64,000 nucleotides of DNA from Tomocerus qinae (Eukaryota; Arthropoda; Collembola; Entomobryomorpha; Tomoceridae): positions 44,098,409 through 44,162,408 of the forward strand of contig CM034547.1 of NCBI GenBank assembly GCA_020055645.1, given 5' to 3'. This document shows, piece by piece, positions 26,201-38,900 of the stretch; position 1 is the first letter of the stretch; every line of letters starts with the position of its first letter. A program made the translations under genes and the position numbers. The notes beneath the pieces were generated by a model. The model was given only the letters and a program-made list of their open reading frames with translations. It had not been told where the DNA came from and did not search any database.

Positions 26201-29200
26201 CTGGACTAAGTGATGTATAACACTTTACCGACTCAAGCTGTAAAGTTTCTTTCGTGTATAAAAGGTGGTACATGAATCAAGATTCACTCAAATTTGAACG
26301 GAAGATTGGCATGCAAAGGGTCGTTTGCCAATGAAAGACACACTGATTTTGCCATGAACATGTTTTTCATGCCTTATGATAATTAGTATTGAGTTCATGC
26401 AACTTGTAATCATGTTAACAAAACTATTGAAAGATTAGTCTTTGGCTTTGATTTCTTCTGGTCAGGCGTTAGAAGTTTCCTACCTGTACGCAGATGAATA
26501 TGGCAGCGGCGATCTTCTTTTACGATTATTTTCACATGCACATTACAATACGACAATGCGAATTGTTATTTAATGCTAGTCAAAACTGCAGTAGATAATG
26601 CTACATGCTACTACTCTAATCTCTTATAAGCATGATATTACTTATCAGTACTATAATGCTCTCACGATTTAAATCAAAGAAACGAAATTTTTGCATTTCC
26701 GTAAACAAAAAATGAGACAATTTTATAGAGCAACTTTTCAATTTTTTCATTCCAATTGTATAGCATTAACAAGGAAAACACGCATTTTGTAAGAATTTGA
26801 ACGTTTCGAAAAGTCCGTCATCGTGGGAAATCTTTTGTTTTACCACATCACGTGAATTTCTTTTCATTTTATAATTGTTCCGGTTAAGGTACTTTACCTA
26901 GCTTAAGCGTTGGTAAAGTTCGCATTGAAGTAGCAATTTAGTACGTATTTTGTTATACATTCATACCTGACATACGCGATATACCACGCCTACCACAATG
27001 CACAAGCTAATTCTACCATAAAAGGAAGACCTAAATACCAATAGGAAGTAAAACCTCATAGTTAACGCATAAAGGAGTTTAGATAACCGTGATTTGCAGT
27101 ATGACTCTTACGTTCAATGGAAGTGCTATGTTTTCATCACGAAATCGAAGTGAAATTTTTGAGTCATAACTTCACAAATGCGATTCAATATTGCAAACTT
27201 CGATGTTTGTATTATGCTAACCACATAACTATTTAATATATGACTGTACATAGAATGATATGACACATGATTTGCCTATGTCAATTGAAATCTTTATATA
27301 TTAAGTTGCCAACTTACGAGAAAGTATCGAAAAATGTCTTGACTAAATAAGCGTAATCATTCCATGAGGTTGTGGTGTCTGAAGGTTCTTTAGCAACCTC
27401 TATTCCGCATAACATCTTCGCAAGACAGCCTTGACGATTCAACTTAGACAAGTCTTTGAGGATGCGTGGATCTCTTACAGCAACTTTGGAAGTTGAGTGT
27501 CCTGTTGCATCTTGAGATATTGTGAATGGTTTGCTCGAATTTGAGTTAGATACAACCGTCCCCTCCCCCAGTGACACTAAGTATAAATTAATTCAACAAG
27601 TTAATATTTTTGAGAAGGGATGCACTAAACTAATTGTGAATACATGACCTATGCTGTTAACAAATACAACTTGTAACACCAACATAATATTTTTGTTTAC
27701 TCATCTCACTCTAGTGCATGCTTAATTGTTGGCTACAGCGAGTGTGTAAAAAAGAAATTGAAAATAACAAATCTCTATGTTTGGCCTATTGCACTTGTCG
27801 CAGTCTCTGCATGATATGCAATGTTTGCTCTATGTTCTACAAGTTTGTTGTTTATTCATGGAAGAGAAAACATCATTATGCAAAATAATAATTTACGCCT
27901 AATGTATATAATCTTGGCTTTTCATTACCTGTTACTACATGTAACCCTATCATTTGTTACATTATATTTAGCTGCATGTACCTACTAAGTAAAACTGCAA
28001 GACATTCTAATATTGCACTCTCAAGTACCTAAAAGTGTTTAATTTTTATTTACCAGCTTTTATTACGTTTGTAACAAAATTTGTCTGTTTATGTTGCATA
28101 CAGAGACAACTCACAATTTGTTGGTGACATAGATGAAGATTAAATGGTGAAAGTAAAAAATTAGAAATATCCTGTTTACCATTTTTATCCAATTCTCGTT
28201 TGCAAAGCAGAATTCAAATTAGAATTGCAAACGAGGCGATCTAAATTTTTTAGATAATGTCTTCGTCTGCTCCTTCTTGTGACAAACCTAAAATTTAACT
28301 TTAATGTTTTAATAAGAGCTCTCTAAATGCATTGGCCCCATAGAGCTCTATGCATGGTGCTTGCTGCGAAAGTGCATAATCAGTGTACAAAATTTACCAC
28401 TTTTTAGCCTTTTTTACCATCACAGTGGTAAAAATGCACTTAATGGTAAAAATGCATTTAATGGTAAAAATGGTAAATTTTAGCGATTGATTAGACAGCT
28501 GGGTACAGATACACTAGACTTCCTAAAATATGTATAAGTTTTAAAACTTTATTTTCTATGAAATATTTCCAATTAGCCCTTTAATCAATTAAATTAATCA
28601 TATTTATTTGAATATACACCAAAAGTTAAAAAAATGAAGAAAAAAGATGCAGCATAATGCATGCATAGGTATTCTTGTGTTTAAACTCTTTTAAAGTAAT
28701 TACCTAATGATAACATATAACAGTGTAAACGCTTCTAAAAATCTCCAAAACGCCGTAAAAACTTTAGAGTGATAATAGTTAAGTTGTAGAAGTTAATAGG
28801 GATTGTATTGTAAGTAGTTTCTAACAAAATTTTATATCTAGTATATTGGTAGTAACTTCAGAGTGTAATTTTTTAATGAAACTCGTTTGACAGTCTTCTT
28901 AGGGATTAGGCTTTTAAGGATAGAAAAAAATCAAAAATGAATGTGAATTACCTTGAAGAGGTCAAATCTCAAATTGAAAGTGTAATTGTGCATAGGTATA
29001 ATTGGCATTGGCAAAGCTTCGTCATAAGTCTTTGCTCTCAGATTTATCGACAGTACAGGTTTAATAGGTACACATATTATACTTTGCTCTGAAGTATTAA
29101 TTAAAATTCTGAAAACAAAAACTAATTTTTGTTGTGTTAAAAAGCAAGTGTTCACTGTATAAAGTAGCTATATGTAGACAGTTAGACGTACAGTATCGCA

Positions 29201-29725
29201 GACAATTATGATTAAAATGTTAACGCAGAGCTAAATGTCAATTTAGATATATAACGTATTACACTTTGGCCTATAATATTACCGAATTTGTGATCAGAGT
29301 AGTGTGAGAATATTTCCTTTTTTGGCGAGTCTACAGATTCGGCAGAGTGGGTTGCTGCAAACGGGACGCAGTAAGCGAAAATTTTTAATTGTTGAAACTT
29401 GTGCTTTTTCTTATAGATAAAGTACAATGTTGCAATGCACATTATCTCAGGATAAAATTTTAATGCTGACAATTTTAATACTAATCCACTAAAATCCGTT
29501 TTATTTAAATCGTATGATACACAGTTTACTGTTTATGGTGTAATTAACAGGTAAAATAGTACAATTTTGAATTACAAGGAATAAATGCTTACCTTGTATT
29601 GTGAAGACAATCAATCCAGATATAGCACTAAAGTCATATAACTTTGTAGAACAAATACCATTACTTGTGAATAAATAAAATAGAATTAGTACAAATTTTT
29701 GAAACTTGGAATAAGAAAAATCCAT
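23245..29725 (-). CDS. Gene D: secreted acidic four-cysteine family protein, 4 exons, 649 aa
   Basis: Function unknown. Exons: 29725-29593, 27576-27318, 25012-24679, 24468-23245 (stop TAA). Exon 1 encodes a signal peptide (MDFSYSKFQKFVLILFYLF, cleavage likely near residue 25) and a second hydrophobic patch, ending in a phase-1 donor. Exon 2 has RQGCLAKMLCG (C95, C101) and NDYAYLVKTFF, and ends phase 2. Exon 3 carries the acidic/basic linker, then TLEELLDVKDG and DRKQREFSM, and ends phase 0. Exon 4 opens with RRGRQCRALFNTGFSFCPW; the second pair is C266 and C277, spaced x10 instead of the family's x6. The rest is Thr-rich, then Lys-rich, then acidic (SRESSEETRD, ESSEEDEDDNED), ending with an Arg/Pro-rich tail (RRVPPPRPLIRFRIPKFRG). 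Introns 1 and 2 exceed 2 kb; intron 1 contains a foldback element at 28175-28477. Confidence 0.87.
28175..28477. repeat. Foldback element with TTTACCATTTTTA ends, about 303 bp
   Basis: The 13-base ends are exact inverted repeats (TTTACCATTTTTA and TAAAAATGGTAAA). Inside are a second inverted repeat (CTCGTTTGCAA / TTGCAAACGAG), a third (TTTTTACCA / TGGTAAAAA) and a short tandem of AATGGTAAAAATGCA. It lies in intron 1 of gene D. No target duplication is clear, and the boundaries are approximate. Confidence 0.5.
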
Positions 29726-29729
29726 TTTT

Positions 29730-32070
29730 CATGACAATGGAAGTGTAAAATACTTGATGTAATGTGAATGAAGCGTATAGAAAAATTAGGCCTTTTTAAA
29801 TATTATGTCCATTTAAAGATGACACAATTTAAAGATTTAGAGTATTGAAATATCAGTTAAATATGAAAAGGGCTGTAGAAATGCAGAGGGAAACACTGGG
29901 TGACATTCTAGTACGATGATGCACAGGAAACTGAAAGCATTGGAAATAAATGACAACGGTTATGAAAGTGAAGGATTTAGGTAGGAGAATTGGATAGGAA
30001 ATTGTTCAGTGAAAGAATGCATATCTCTGCATTGGTCGTTGTACTGAGATCTGACGACTTGATAGAATATATCTTTGGCTATTACTGCAAAGGGTTGTTT
30101 AAATGGGTGGCATTTGTACATATGTACTCGCTTGTAACATGAACAAAGCAAAAGTTGTGCCTCGCCTGTGCCGGTCCAACAATGCACTTGACCTGACAGT
30201 AGACGCTACCTAAAAGTGTACACTCTTCAATCTGCCTGTCTAATTTTCCTTGTACTAACGGACTACATGGGTGTCAATATCCATGTCAAAGTATAAGCTT
30301 TGCTAACACGTTATTATCAAAATACATAATAATGGTACTGAATCTACACTAGTATTAGTGCAGTTTGTGCTTGTGTTTCTAATAAGTTAAAATGGTAGTA
30401 AAAAATAGGACTACTTAGCTTTGAGTCGAGTGTCTGACGAATAAAAAATCAACTGTTCGTCGTTTTCTATTACTTCAAGTCAAGAGGAGAGAGAAATTGT
30501 ACTGTAAAAACGTACCTACCTACTCGATCTGCTACTTTGTACAGTGTCCTGTCTAGTACTAGGGCCTAGACTTTAGAAATTCGTCAATGATATTATTGTA
30601 ATTAGCTAGTCAGCCCACATTATGGTTGCAAATCAGCTTACATCGCAATTGCAGCATAGTTCTAAAATTGTATAGATGTGGATCACAATCTGTGACTGTG
30701 ACTAACTACTAGTAAGTGTATCCACAATTCTGACATTGACGCTCCCGTTGAAAATTTCCCTTTTCGACTTCGACAGAGAAAAGATAAGTAGCTAAACGTT
30801 TGACGTCAACGAGACACCGCTTGCTGTACCACCTTTAAAAAACTGTTTTATTTCCAGAATAACTTGTTTTATTTTTTTTAATTGAAATACTCTTGAAGAG
30901 GATGGTTTTTTGAACCAATTTTGCGATTTAGATTAGATACCCTTAGAATGCCGTGGAAATAGTATCTAAATCACACACAAGATTGGTTTCTGCTACTTCA
31001 CATTTGCGCATATTAGTCATCGTGAGGATAAAGCATCCTATTGATAAGCCTCACATGACCAAAATTGTAGCAAGTTAAAATTTTCATACAACTTTCATTG
31101 TAATGGCTATCTTCCCTTTTCATTTTACAGAAGTTTTTGGAAGAATAGGTAGCTGTAATTATAGTATTATTTCCGTTTAGCTTATTAGTGATGGCCTACT
31201 AATATAAACATCACATACTTTTTATTACCTATTCCATCAGCCGCTACAGTTTAATCAAGATGATTATGCGTGTATGAAGGAAGGAGAAAATTTAATCATG
31301 CTCATTTCATTAGGACATTTTTTGTTTACAAATAAATAAATAGTTAATTATGTCATTAAGATATCCAATAAAAAAGTTATGCCATATTTACAAAGCGAAC
31401 AAAACAGTAGTAAATGATATATTAGTTTGTTTTCACAAAGAAGTGTTTTAACTTATAGCCATTATCTACGATTTTGTGCCAGCTTCTTCTGAATTTGCAG
31501 CAGGTTTGAATAATAAGTAACATAAGTACTAAGCCTGCGGTGATGTCTAGGAAAAGCGCTAACATAAATCTTGGCCAAAATCGGGACTAGACACTTGGCC
31601 ATTCAAGCTCAAGTAGCTTCTGTAATATGCTATAAAACATAACCCAACCAGTTTGTGTTAAAAGAAACAATTCTTACGATAAAAACTCGAATCATCAATT
31701 ATAGAACAACATGTACGTACTTACTGCAATGTTAGTACCATTGCGGTCTAATCGATTTGATTGTCTGTATGAAATGATTCTAATACCTAGGAATGTTAAT
31801 GAATAGTAGTACCCTGGCACTGTACATTCATGCCTCATTCAATCTTATGTCTGTACATCTTTAGGGTGTGTCAAGGGGAAGAAATTGTTTAGGTTTCTAT
31901 GTTCCTGTAAAGTAACATGTTTTACATTGAATTACTGTATCTAGTTTGTTACTAATTGATTGGAAAAGTTTTCAGTGGGTTGGTTGGTGACTTTTCATTC
32001 TGTGTACATTTAAATATATAGCATGTACCTACTTTCTACTACTTGTATTAAGAGTGTGCAGGCGAAGAAC
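29730..32070. other. Gene-free DNA upstream of gene D
   Basis: AT-rich, with no ORF of convincing coding character. It is the probable location of gene D's promoter, but no clear TATA/initiator pair is visible. Confidence 0.45.
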
Positions 32071-32075
32071 TAGTA

Positions 32076-32452
32076 GGCAGTTAGTTTTATTCCTTAGTGT
32101 AACTCTGAGCTTCGGGTAGTGTAAGTTTTTACGCGGCTTACTTTGCGAAGCTAACTTACACTACGGTTACGTAGAATAGTTAGTGATTTTCCGTAAGTAA
32201 TTGGTTGCTAGGTCCCGCAATTTCCAAAATTAACTTTGTGGAATAAACATGAATGATACCAGTCGCCTGGGTAACTACATCCTGTAGGGCAATACGTATA
32301 CCCGTAAGTCTGAAGCGTAGTGTAGTCATTTTTACGTTTCGTAACTCAGTTTTTTTGGCGTAGAGTAGGATTCTCTCGTAAAGGGGAGGAGTTTGACGTA
32401 AGACTTACACTACGGGAGCTCATTCTTACACTACGGAAAAAAACTAACTGCC
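32076..32452. mobile_element. MITE with GGCAGTTAGTTTT terminal inverted repeats, 377 bp
   Basis: The ends begin GGCAGTTAGTTTT and end AAAACTAACTGCC, and inverted-repeat similarity continues for about 49 bases. The flanks are TAGTA on both sides (32071-32075 and 32453-32457), consistent with a 5-bp duplication, or with a TA duplication plus chance. The subterminal motif CGTAGTGTAAG recurs in both orientations, as expected for transposase-binding sites. No coding capacity remains. Confidence 0.75.
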
Positions 32453-33200
32453 TAGTATCTGTGTAATTTGCTTAATAGTATTGACCTTTAATTAACTTAT
32501 CTACCTTCAATTCTTATTCATACCTTCGCCGCGCGCATCTGAAAATGGGATCTATATAATTCATTTGAAATATTTACAAAAATATTTGTCTGCCCGGAGA
32601 GAGTAAAGTAAAGCAACGATGAAACGTATGTAAGTATATTGTTTCTCCGTTTCTATTTCGTTATCAGAAATCAATAATATTATTGACAACATAACATCAC
32701 TCTTTTTAACTATTTTTATATTAAAATTAAAAACTCAGAGCTAACTTGCTGTCTAACGCTACAAGCAAGAAACAAACAACAAATCGCTGTATAACAAATT
32801 ACAATACATACAGGGTAGAGCTAGAAGCAAAAATAATGTATAACTTTAGAATGCCTTACTTAATTTAACGAAATATTGTTCATTAAAACACAAAATGTCA
32901 AGCTAAATGTCAGAAATCCATCTGTACTAAAAGTGTGACTATCAAAGGACAGGGAGTTTTACTTCCGAAACGTATTGCCCTCAAAATATTTACAAAATAC
33001 ACTTTATTACTATTATGAGATAAATTGTAATAGATATCCAAAAAATAAAGTGACTAAACTAAACTTAGGATACAATTACCAATCCTATTTATCCTTTAGT
33101 TACTCGTTTAATCCCTTGATATTGACCTTCACTTTGACCGCCCAACATATAGGTTATCTAATGCATTATCCCTTCGAAAATTAAATTTATTTGTGAACTC

Positions 33201-33233
33201 AATCGAAGAGCCACGATTGGTTGCTCTTCGATT
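33201..33233. repeat. Short perfect hairpin
   Basis: AATCGAAGAGC and GCTCTTCGATT form an 11-base stem around an 11-base loop. Its role is unknown. Confidence 0.6.
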
Positions 33234-33239
33234 TGATTT

Positions 33240-34395
33240 TATGGAAACTCTATAGTTGATATTTGGCATTGGAGAAAGAAATACTATTTAGGAGTGGTTT
33301 AGGAGTAAAGCCTTTTAGAAGTAATTCCCTCATAGGAGTCGGTCCCGGACAGCGTACCAACAGTATCCAGAGCATTTTAAAGTTAATTCATTCTCTTAAT
33401 AATGATGTGGATCGCTTCTAGATTTTAAATCAAGCTACGTGTGGTCGTTGGTTTTCCAAAGCAAGATTAAATCATTTAAGTTGCAAATTTCCCAATCTTT
33501 CCCCTGACGCATGGCAGTCACTTCTCTTTCCACTTTCGAATGATCTGTATCGCTAAAATTAAATCCAGCCGTTCAAGTTATTTGAGCTCAGACAATGCTA
33601 TTCCATACCGCCCACCCTGTAAATGAGATAAGAACAACGTTAACATTAGCTGCTAGTGAAGGTGGAAAAGCAGTGTAAAAGTGTTACTAAAAATGCTTTT
33701 GAATGATGTACATAGATCATAAAATCATAATAAATGCAGTCAACGATAGAAATGACAATACCAGGTGAATAATCACAATCCAAGAATTGACGTGTGAGAA
33801 GTTGCCGAACTAGAAGCGACAGTCTAAGGAAGTAGCAGACGCATCTGACATGTATCAGGATTGATGATAGATGAAATCTAGACAGTTGGGTAAATTATTG
33901 AGTTTAGGAGATCATTCTATAGAAATCTTATACTACAAAATGCTAGAACTTTGTATAGACTTAATTCTCATAATCTTTTCCTATACAAGGTGCAGTATAG
34001 TCTATATCGGGAAAAAATTTTCTGAACTTGTTCTGACCATTATCAAAATGTGACATTAATCATTATAATATAATTGCAGATTGAGCTATAATAATATGAA
34101 GACTACGCTGCTATGCCTAAGGCTGAGAGATGGCTCGTGACCTGCATATCAAATTGAAAATACTTGTAAAAATGCTAATGGAGATTGCAAATAATTTGAG
34201 AATTTTTATTATTTTTATTTCTGTACAGCGGACTTCCTTACTTTGTACATAGTCGCTGCTTCAAATGTGGTTCGTTTTGTTTGGTGGATACTGTACTCTC
34301 AAACAGTAATAGACATACCCTCACATAGTGTACTCAAGCACACTTTCGCTAAAATTGCACCATATATATACCTCTATCAATGATAATACCTCGAC
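33240..34395. other. Gene-free spacer between the two MITEs
   Basis: I see only short unsupported ORFs. Confidence 0.45.
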
Positions 34396-34799
34396 ATATA
34401 TGTAGTAGACTGGGAGGGATGGGAGACTGAGAGGGATATAATTGCTCTCTCAGACTAGACCGAGAGGGATATCTTTGATCATAATTACATAATAATTACC
34501 ATACGGTAATAGCTAGAAAGACGATACTAATACCATTGATTAAAACTAGTCTAATTATTCTAGATTTGAAATCTTAAGATTTTTACAAGTTTCGCTTTTA
34601 TTGAAATATCTTTTGATTAGGATGTCCGATCTTAATAAGATTTCAAATTTAGGATAATTAGACTAATTTTAATCGATGGTGCTATTATCATCTCTCTAGT
34701 TATTACCATTAGGTAATTATTATATAATTATGACCAAAGGTATCCTTCTCAGTCTAGTCTGAGAGATCCATTATATCCCTCCCAGTCTACTACATATAT
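34396..34799. mobile_element. MITE with GTAGTAGACTGGGAGGGAT-type ends, about 404 bp
   Basis: The arms are about 180 and 165 bases. The left end reads ATATATGTAGTAGACTGGG and the right end is its reverse complement. Matching blocks inside include CTCTCAGACTAGAC, GGTAATAAC/T and TAGATTTGAAATCTTA-like sequence. The left arm carries a small extra insertion. Both ends lie in TATATA, which suggests a TA target. No coding capacity. Confidence 0.72.
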
Positions 34800-35900
34800 A
34801 TATTTTATTCTTGTTATGCATAGGTATATTGTACTAGTACAGTGTGCGAAAAAATTGTGCTGGTGTAAGCATAGAAATGCTAATTTATGCTAATGAATGC
34901 TATAGATATAGCGTATCAAACCAACATAAGCTTTAAATATTATGTCGTAGTATATGACCAAAATCGAACTTTTCTAGTACTTTAACAGATTAAATGGTTG
35001 ACATTTTGAGCAAGTTTTATTCATAGAACACGTTTTATTTGCAATTTATCAACAATTCTCCAAATTCTCTTCATTTAGCTCTATCTGGAGAAGAGAAACA
35101 TTTTATTTGATGTTCATTGTGACATATTTATGCCTTTTTTGCAATGTTGCTTTTCAAGTAAAAGTAAAAAATTGCTATTATTAATTTGAAATCACATAAA
35201 GTGTTGTTGCATGAAACACAAATTAATGTGACTTTTGTTAACAGTTTTTTTGTATAACTATGTTATGAGTATTTACTGATGTTGTAACAATGTTTCTGCT
35301 TGTTGCAAATTTGTTGAGTGAAGAGTTCAATAATATAAGTATATGGGGGACAATGGTACCAAACACATTTATTGTGCCTGTAGAAATAAGAAATATATAA
35401 CGAAGTAACACAGATTAACAATAAAATGGGTTCTAAAAAACTTATATGTCTATAGATAAAGAAAATATTTGAAACATGGTGTAAACATTTAGTATCTCAT
35501 CAGTACTAAACGCAAGCATAAAAAAGTAATGGTTTTAATTTCAATCATATTTGTTCTCTGGTTTAAATTCCATCCATGAATTGAGCACATAATTATCTGT
35601 TCTGTTAAATTGTGCATACAAAAATACAAAAATGTCTTATGAAAATATGTAAAACGTGCATAATTTGTTTTGATTTCTTTACAAAGTTTTCTATATTCTA
35701 CTACATGATATCTGTAAATGAAAATAAATTATTTGTGAACATTTGCAAAAATCAATCATGAGATTCAACAATAAAAGTATCAATCTGTTTCCTGTACAGT
35801 TATAAAAACATATAAATCTACGTAACATAAAACAAACAAACAATAATGAACTTTAATAGATAGAGCTTTGATGACACTACCCCTGCTCTACTGACAATGC
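34800..35900. other. Gene-free DNA and probable 3' UTR of gene E
   Basis: The minus strand reads AATAAA at 35373-35368, about 540 bases after the gene E stop codon. Nothing else is recognised. Confidence 0.35.
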
Positions 35901-35907
35901 ATACAAT

Positions 35908-38900
35908 TTAATATCTTGGGTAATTTGGAAAAGACATGGGGTAAAATCGGGCTGGTCTTCCAAAATCAGTTCTTCTGAAATCCTGGTTGTGTGTTCTCAT
36001 TGGGAGTGGTCTAGGGTCATAATTTGGTCTATCGTTCTGAGCATGAAAATAATCTTGGCGTCCTCCAGCACCGTTGTAGATAAAAGGTGGAACAAAAGAC
36101 GGGGCTTTCTGAGCACTGCTCTTTATAATAATTTGTTGAGATTCTTCAGCTGCGGGTTCGTCATCAGAAGTCTCGTCTTCCGATTGCTCGTCTTCAACCG
36201 AATCCGAAGTTGGTGCCGGTCTCCTCTTTTTATGCCGATGGCTGTTACTATTTCTGCCATGTGATTGTGGTATCTTTTGTTCCATGCTTTTCTTTTTTTC
36301 TGGGTAACTTTTAGACGGTAATTTGTCGTCTGGATAACCACTCATCAGTACTGAATCATAGTCGTCTTGGTCAAACAATTGCACATTGGAATTTCCTATT
36401 GTGGCTGCTACTCTATGGAAGTCGTTGTCAAAGCTGCTTTGTGGCACTCCATAAACTCGGATGACTCCAGATGGAAGTGACGGAGCCTTTTTCTGTGGCT
36501 TTTGAGCTCGTTTCTTCAGATCTGCTGCCGTTGCTGTAGCTTGTGCCAAGCGTTGAATGCGCTTTTCATCTTCTTCATCTTCCTCTTCATCCTCCTCATC
36601 TTCTTGCTCATTTGCTCCGCTGTCTTCTTCTTCATCTTGCTCTTCATCGTCTTGCTCATTTGCATCGCCCTCTTCATCTGCTTCGTTATCTCCTTCAGCA
36701 TCCTCATCTTCATCTTCGTCGTCAGCATCGGCATCTTCGTCTTCATCTTTTTCCTTTTCAGTTCCGGCATCTTCCTCCTTCACATTTTTCTTTGTAGGTT
36801 GTGGTTGTGTTGCAACTGTAATGTGGAACAAATCTTGTGTTACATAAGTTGTTTATCCAAATTATCCTATTTGCTATCATTTAATACATTTACTTAACAA
36901 TTATACTGTTTAGGACTTTCTTTAAGTTAATTGCTAATTCACGATTAGTAAATCCGTTGATATTTGTTTCTAATTAGTGATTTCCTTTTTGAATTTTGAT
37001 AGTGTTCATAAAAATAGCATCACACAAGGATTTAAAAATCGCATAATATAAAAAGTCAACAAATAATAATCCAATTTTTATTCCTCTGTAGAAGGCTCCA
37101 TATACGTTATTTTCCTTGTCACCAAAATGATTGTGATTGCTATGTATAGGTATAGAAGTAAACGACTAACCTTTTTGGAAGCGATCGGGCACTGAAGGAT
37201 TCTTTAAATCTGTTGCGACATAACTGTTAGCCACGAGAGGACTATGGTCTACAACGTGGGCTTGGCCTTTATCCCCCTCTACCAGAAGAAAACCTTGCTG
37301 GGCTGAAATATGATTTTAATGGCCATTTAAATCTCAAATGTTGAACATCATAATTGCACATATGGTTTGAAAAATATTTACCTGCGTAATTTAAGGTGGC
37401 CAATGCTGTTTCGTTCTTGTGTATTTCTGCTCCATTATTTATGTTCGTTTGTAAATACTTTATAACTTCCCTGGTAAGAGGACAAGCTGAACTAGACGAG
37501 ACAGAATTGCCTACGAGAGATAATTGACGACATTGGCGTGGAGAACGAAGTTTATTGGCAATATCTGCAGCGATCGACAGCTTTTTCTTGTCATCCGTTT
37601 CCTTTGGCAAAAGAAATTGTTTGTTACATGAGCTTACATGAAAATCGTGCGTGTAAATGCTTTACTTATTTTTCACTTGTTAGTGTAATTCAACTTTCCC
37701 TATTTTAATGAAGTTTAGTACTACATTACCAATTTAATTTGTCGCATTTTCCTTCGCAAGTCTTGGCTAGCTCTTTCGGACATCATCATGCGACCGGTGC
37801 GACCCTTTCTATTTTTGTATACAACAATATCCTCTGGTCGAAGTCTGATATCATCGACAAGTTCCTCTAATGTAATTTTCTTGATTCCACTGTACTTGAA
37901 CTCAACCTCTTTATCCATAGCTTCTTCTGTGTTGCGAATAGGATCATCATCCTGTTCGTCATCGCTAATATCATCTTTCTGAACTATTTTAGGCTTAGTA
38001 TTCACATTCGTTATTTTGTAGTAAGGGCTTTTAGCCTCTCCCTTTGGTTTCGTCTTGGTTTTCGCATCCGCTTTCTTTTCATCGTCTTCTTCGTCATCTG
38101 GTGCATCTGTTTCGCCAATGCTATTGATTCAAAAACAACAACCATACACTTAGATTGTAGTATTATATTAATATGGATTTCATCATTCAACTCAACGTAT
38201 ATAGATTGCGGAGGCGGCAGAGTAAATTCATCAAAGAAATTCAATGCACATCATTAGTGGTGTTGCAGCACGTTTGCTTATGGAGGGTAGCCTTACGTAC
38301 ATAATAAACAGATAGTAGAGGTACTTACGATTTCAAATCTAAGTACAGATAAAAGGAAGCTTATTATTAGGTAATTCTCTATAAAAAGAGATTCAGAGAA
38401 TTGGAAACCTTCGTTTTTGAAAATGGTAAGCTACTTTATACCATTATAAGATTATATGTTAAGATCAGAGCCATAATTCGTAGAAATGTAAAGAAAGGCA
38501 AGTAATCACAAGACACAATCTTCACAAAATATCTTGACGCAAGTACCTGCATGTAAAACTCAAGTCGGCATTTGTAAAACATCTAATGATCTTAAGCATG
38601 CAGATATAAGAAATTCAATCTTGTTAAAGTAACTTAAGAAAATGTTTGGATAAATATGTCTGTTTTAAAGATTACATCGTGCTCATAATACAAATGAACT
38701 TATTTGTAGGTTGACGTGCAGTTGGTCTAGTTTGGGCATTAATATGTTTTACTATACATTACCTTAATACTGGCAAATAATATTGCAGTATTAGTTAGTG
38801 TTTACGAAAAAGGTTTTAAATGTCCAATGCCTATTTAATATATATATACGTAAATCGGTCAAGAAACAAGTTTCTTGTGGCACCTCACATAGAATTCATG

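Noticed and set aside
29960-30187. 75-codon minus-strand ORF with several cysteines upstream of gene D
   Set aside because: The cysteines do not fit C-x5-C or RQC-x6-C, and no donor or acceptor in the family phases is present.
36502-36897. Long plus-strand ORFs opposite gene E (Ser-, Leu- or Ile/Phe-rich)
   Set aside because: They mirror the acidic GAA/GAT/AAG codons of gene E on the other strand; all three frames are open because the sequence is C/T-only. The composition is an artefact.
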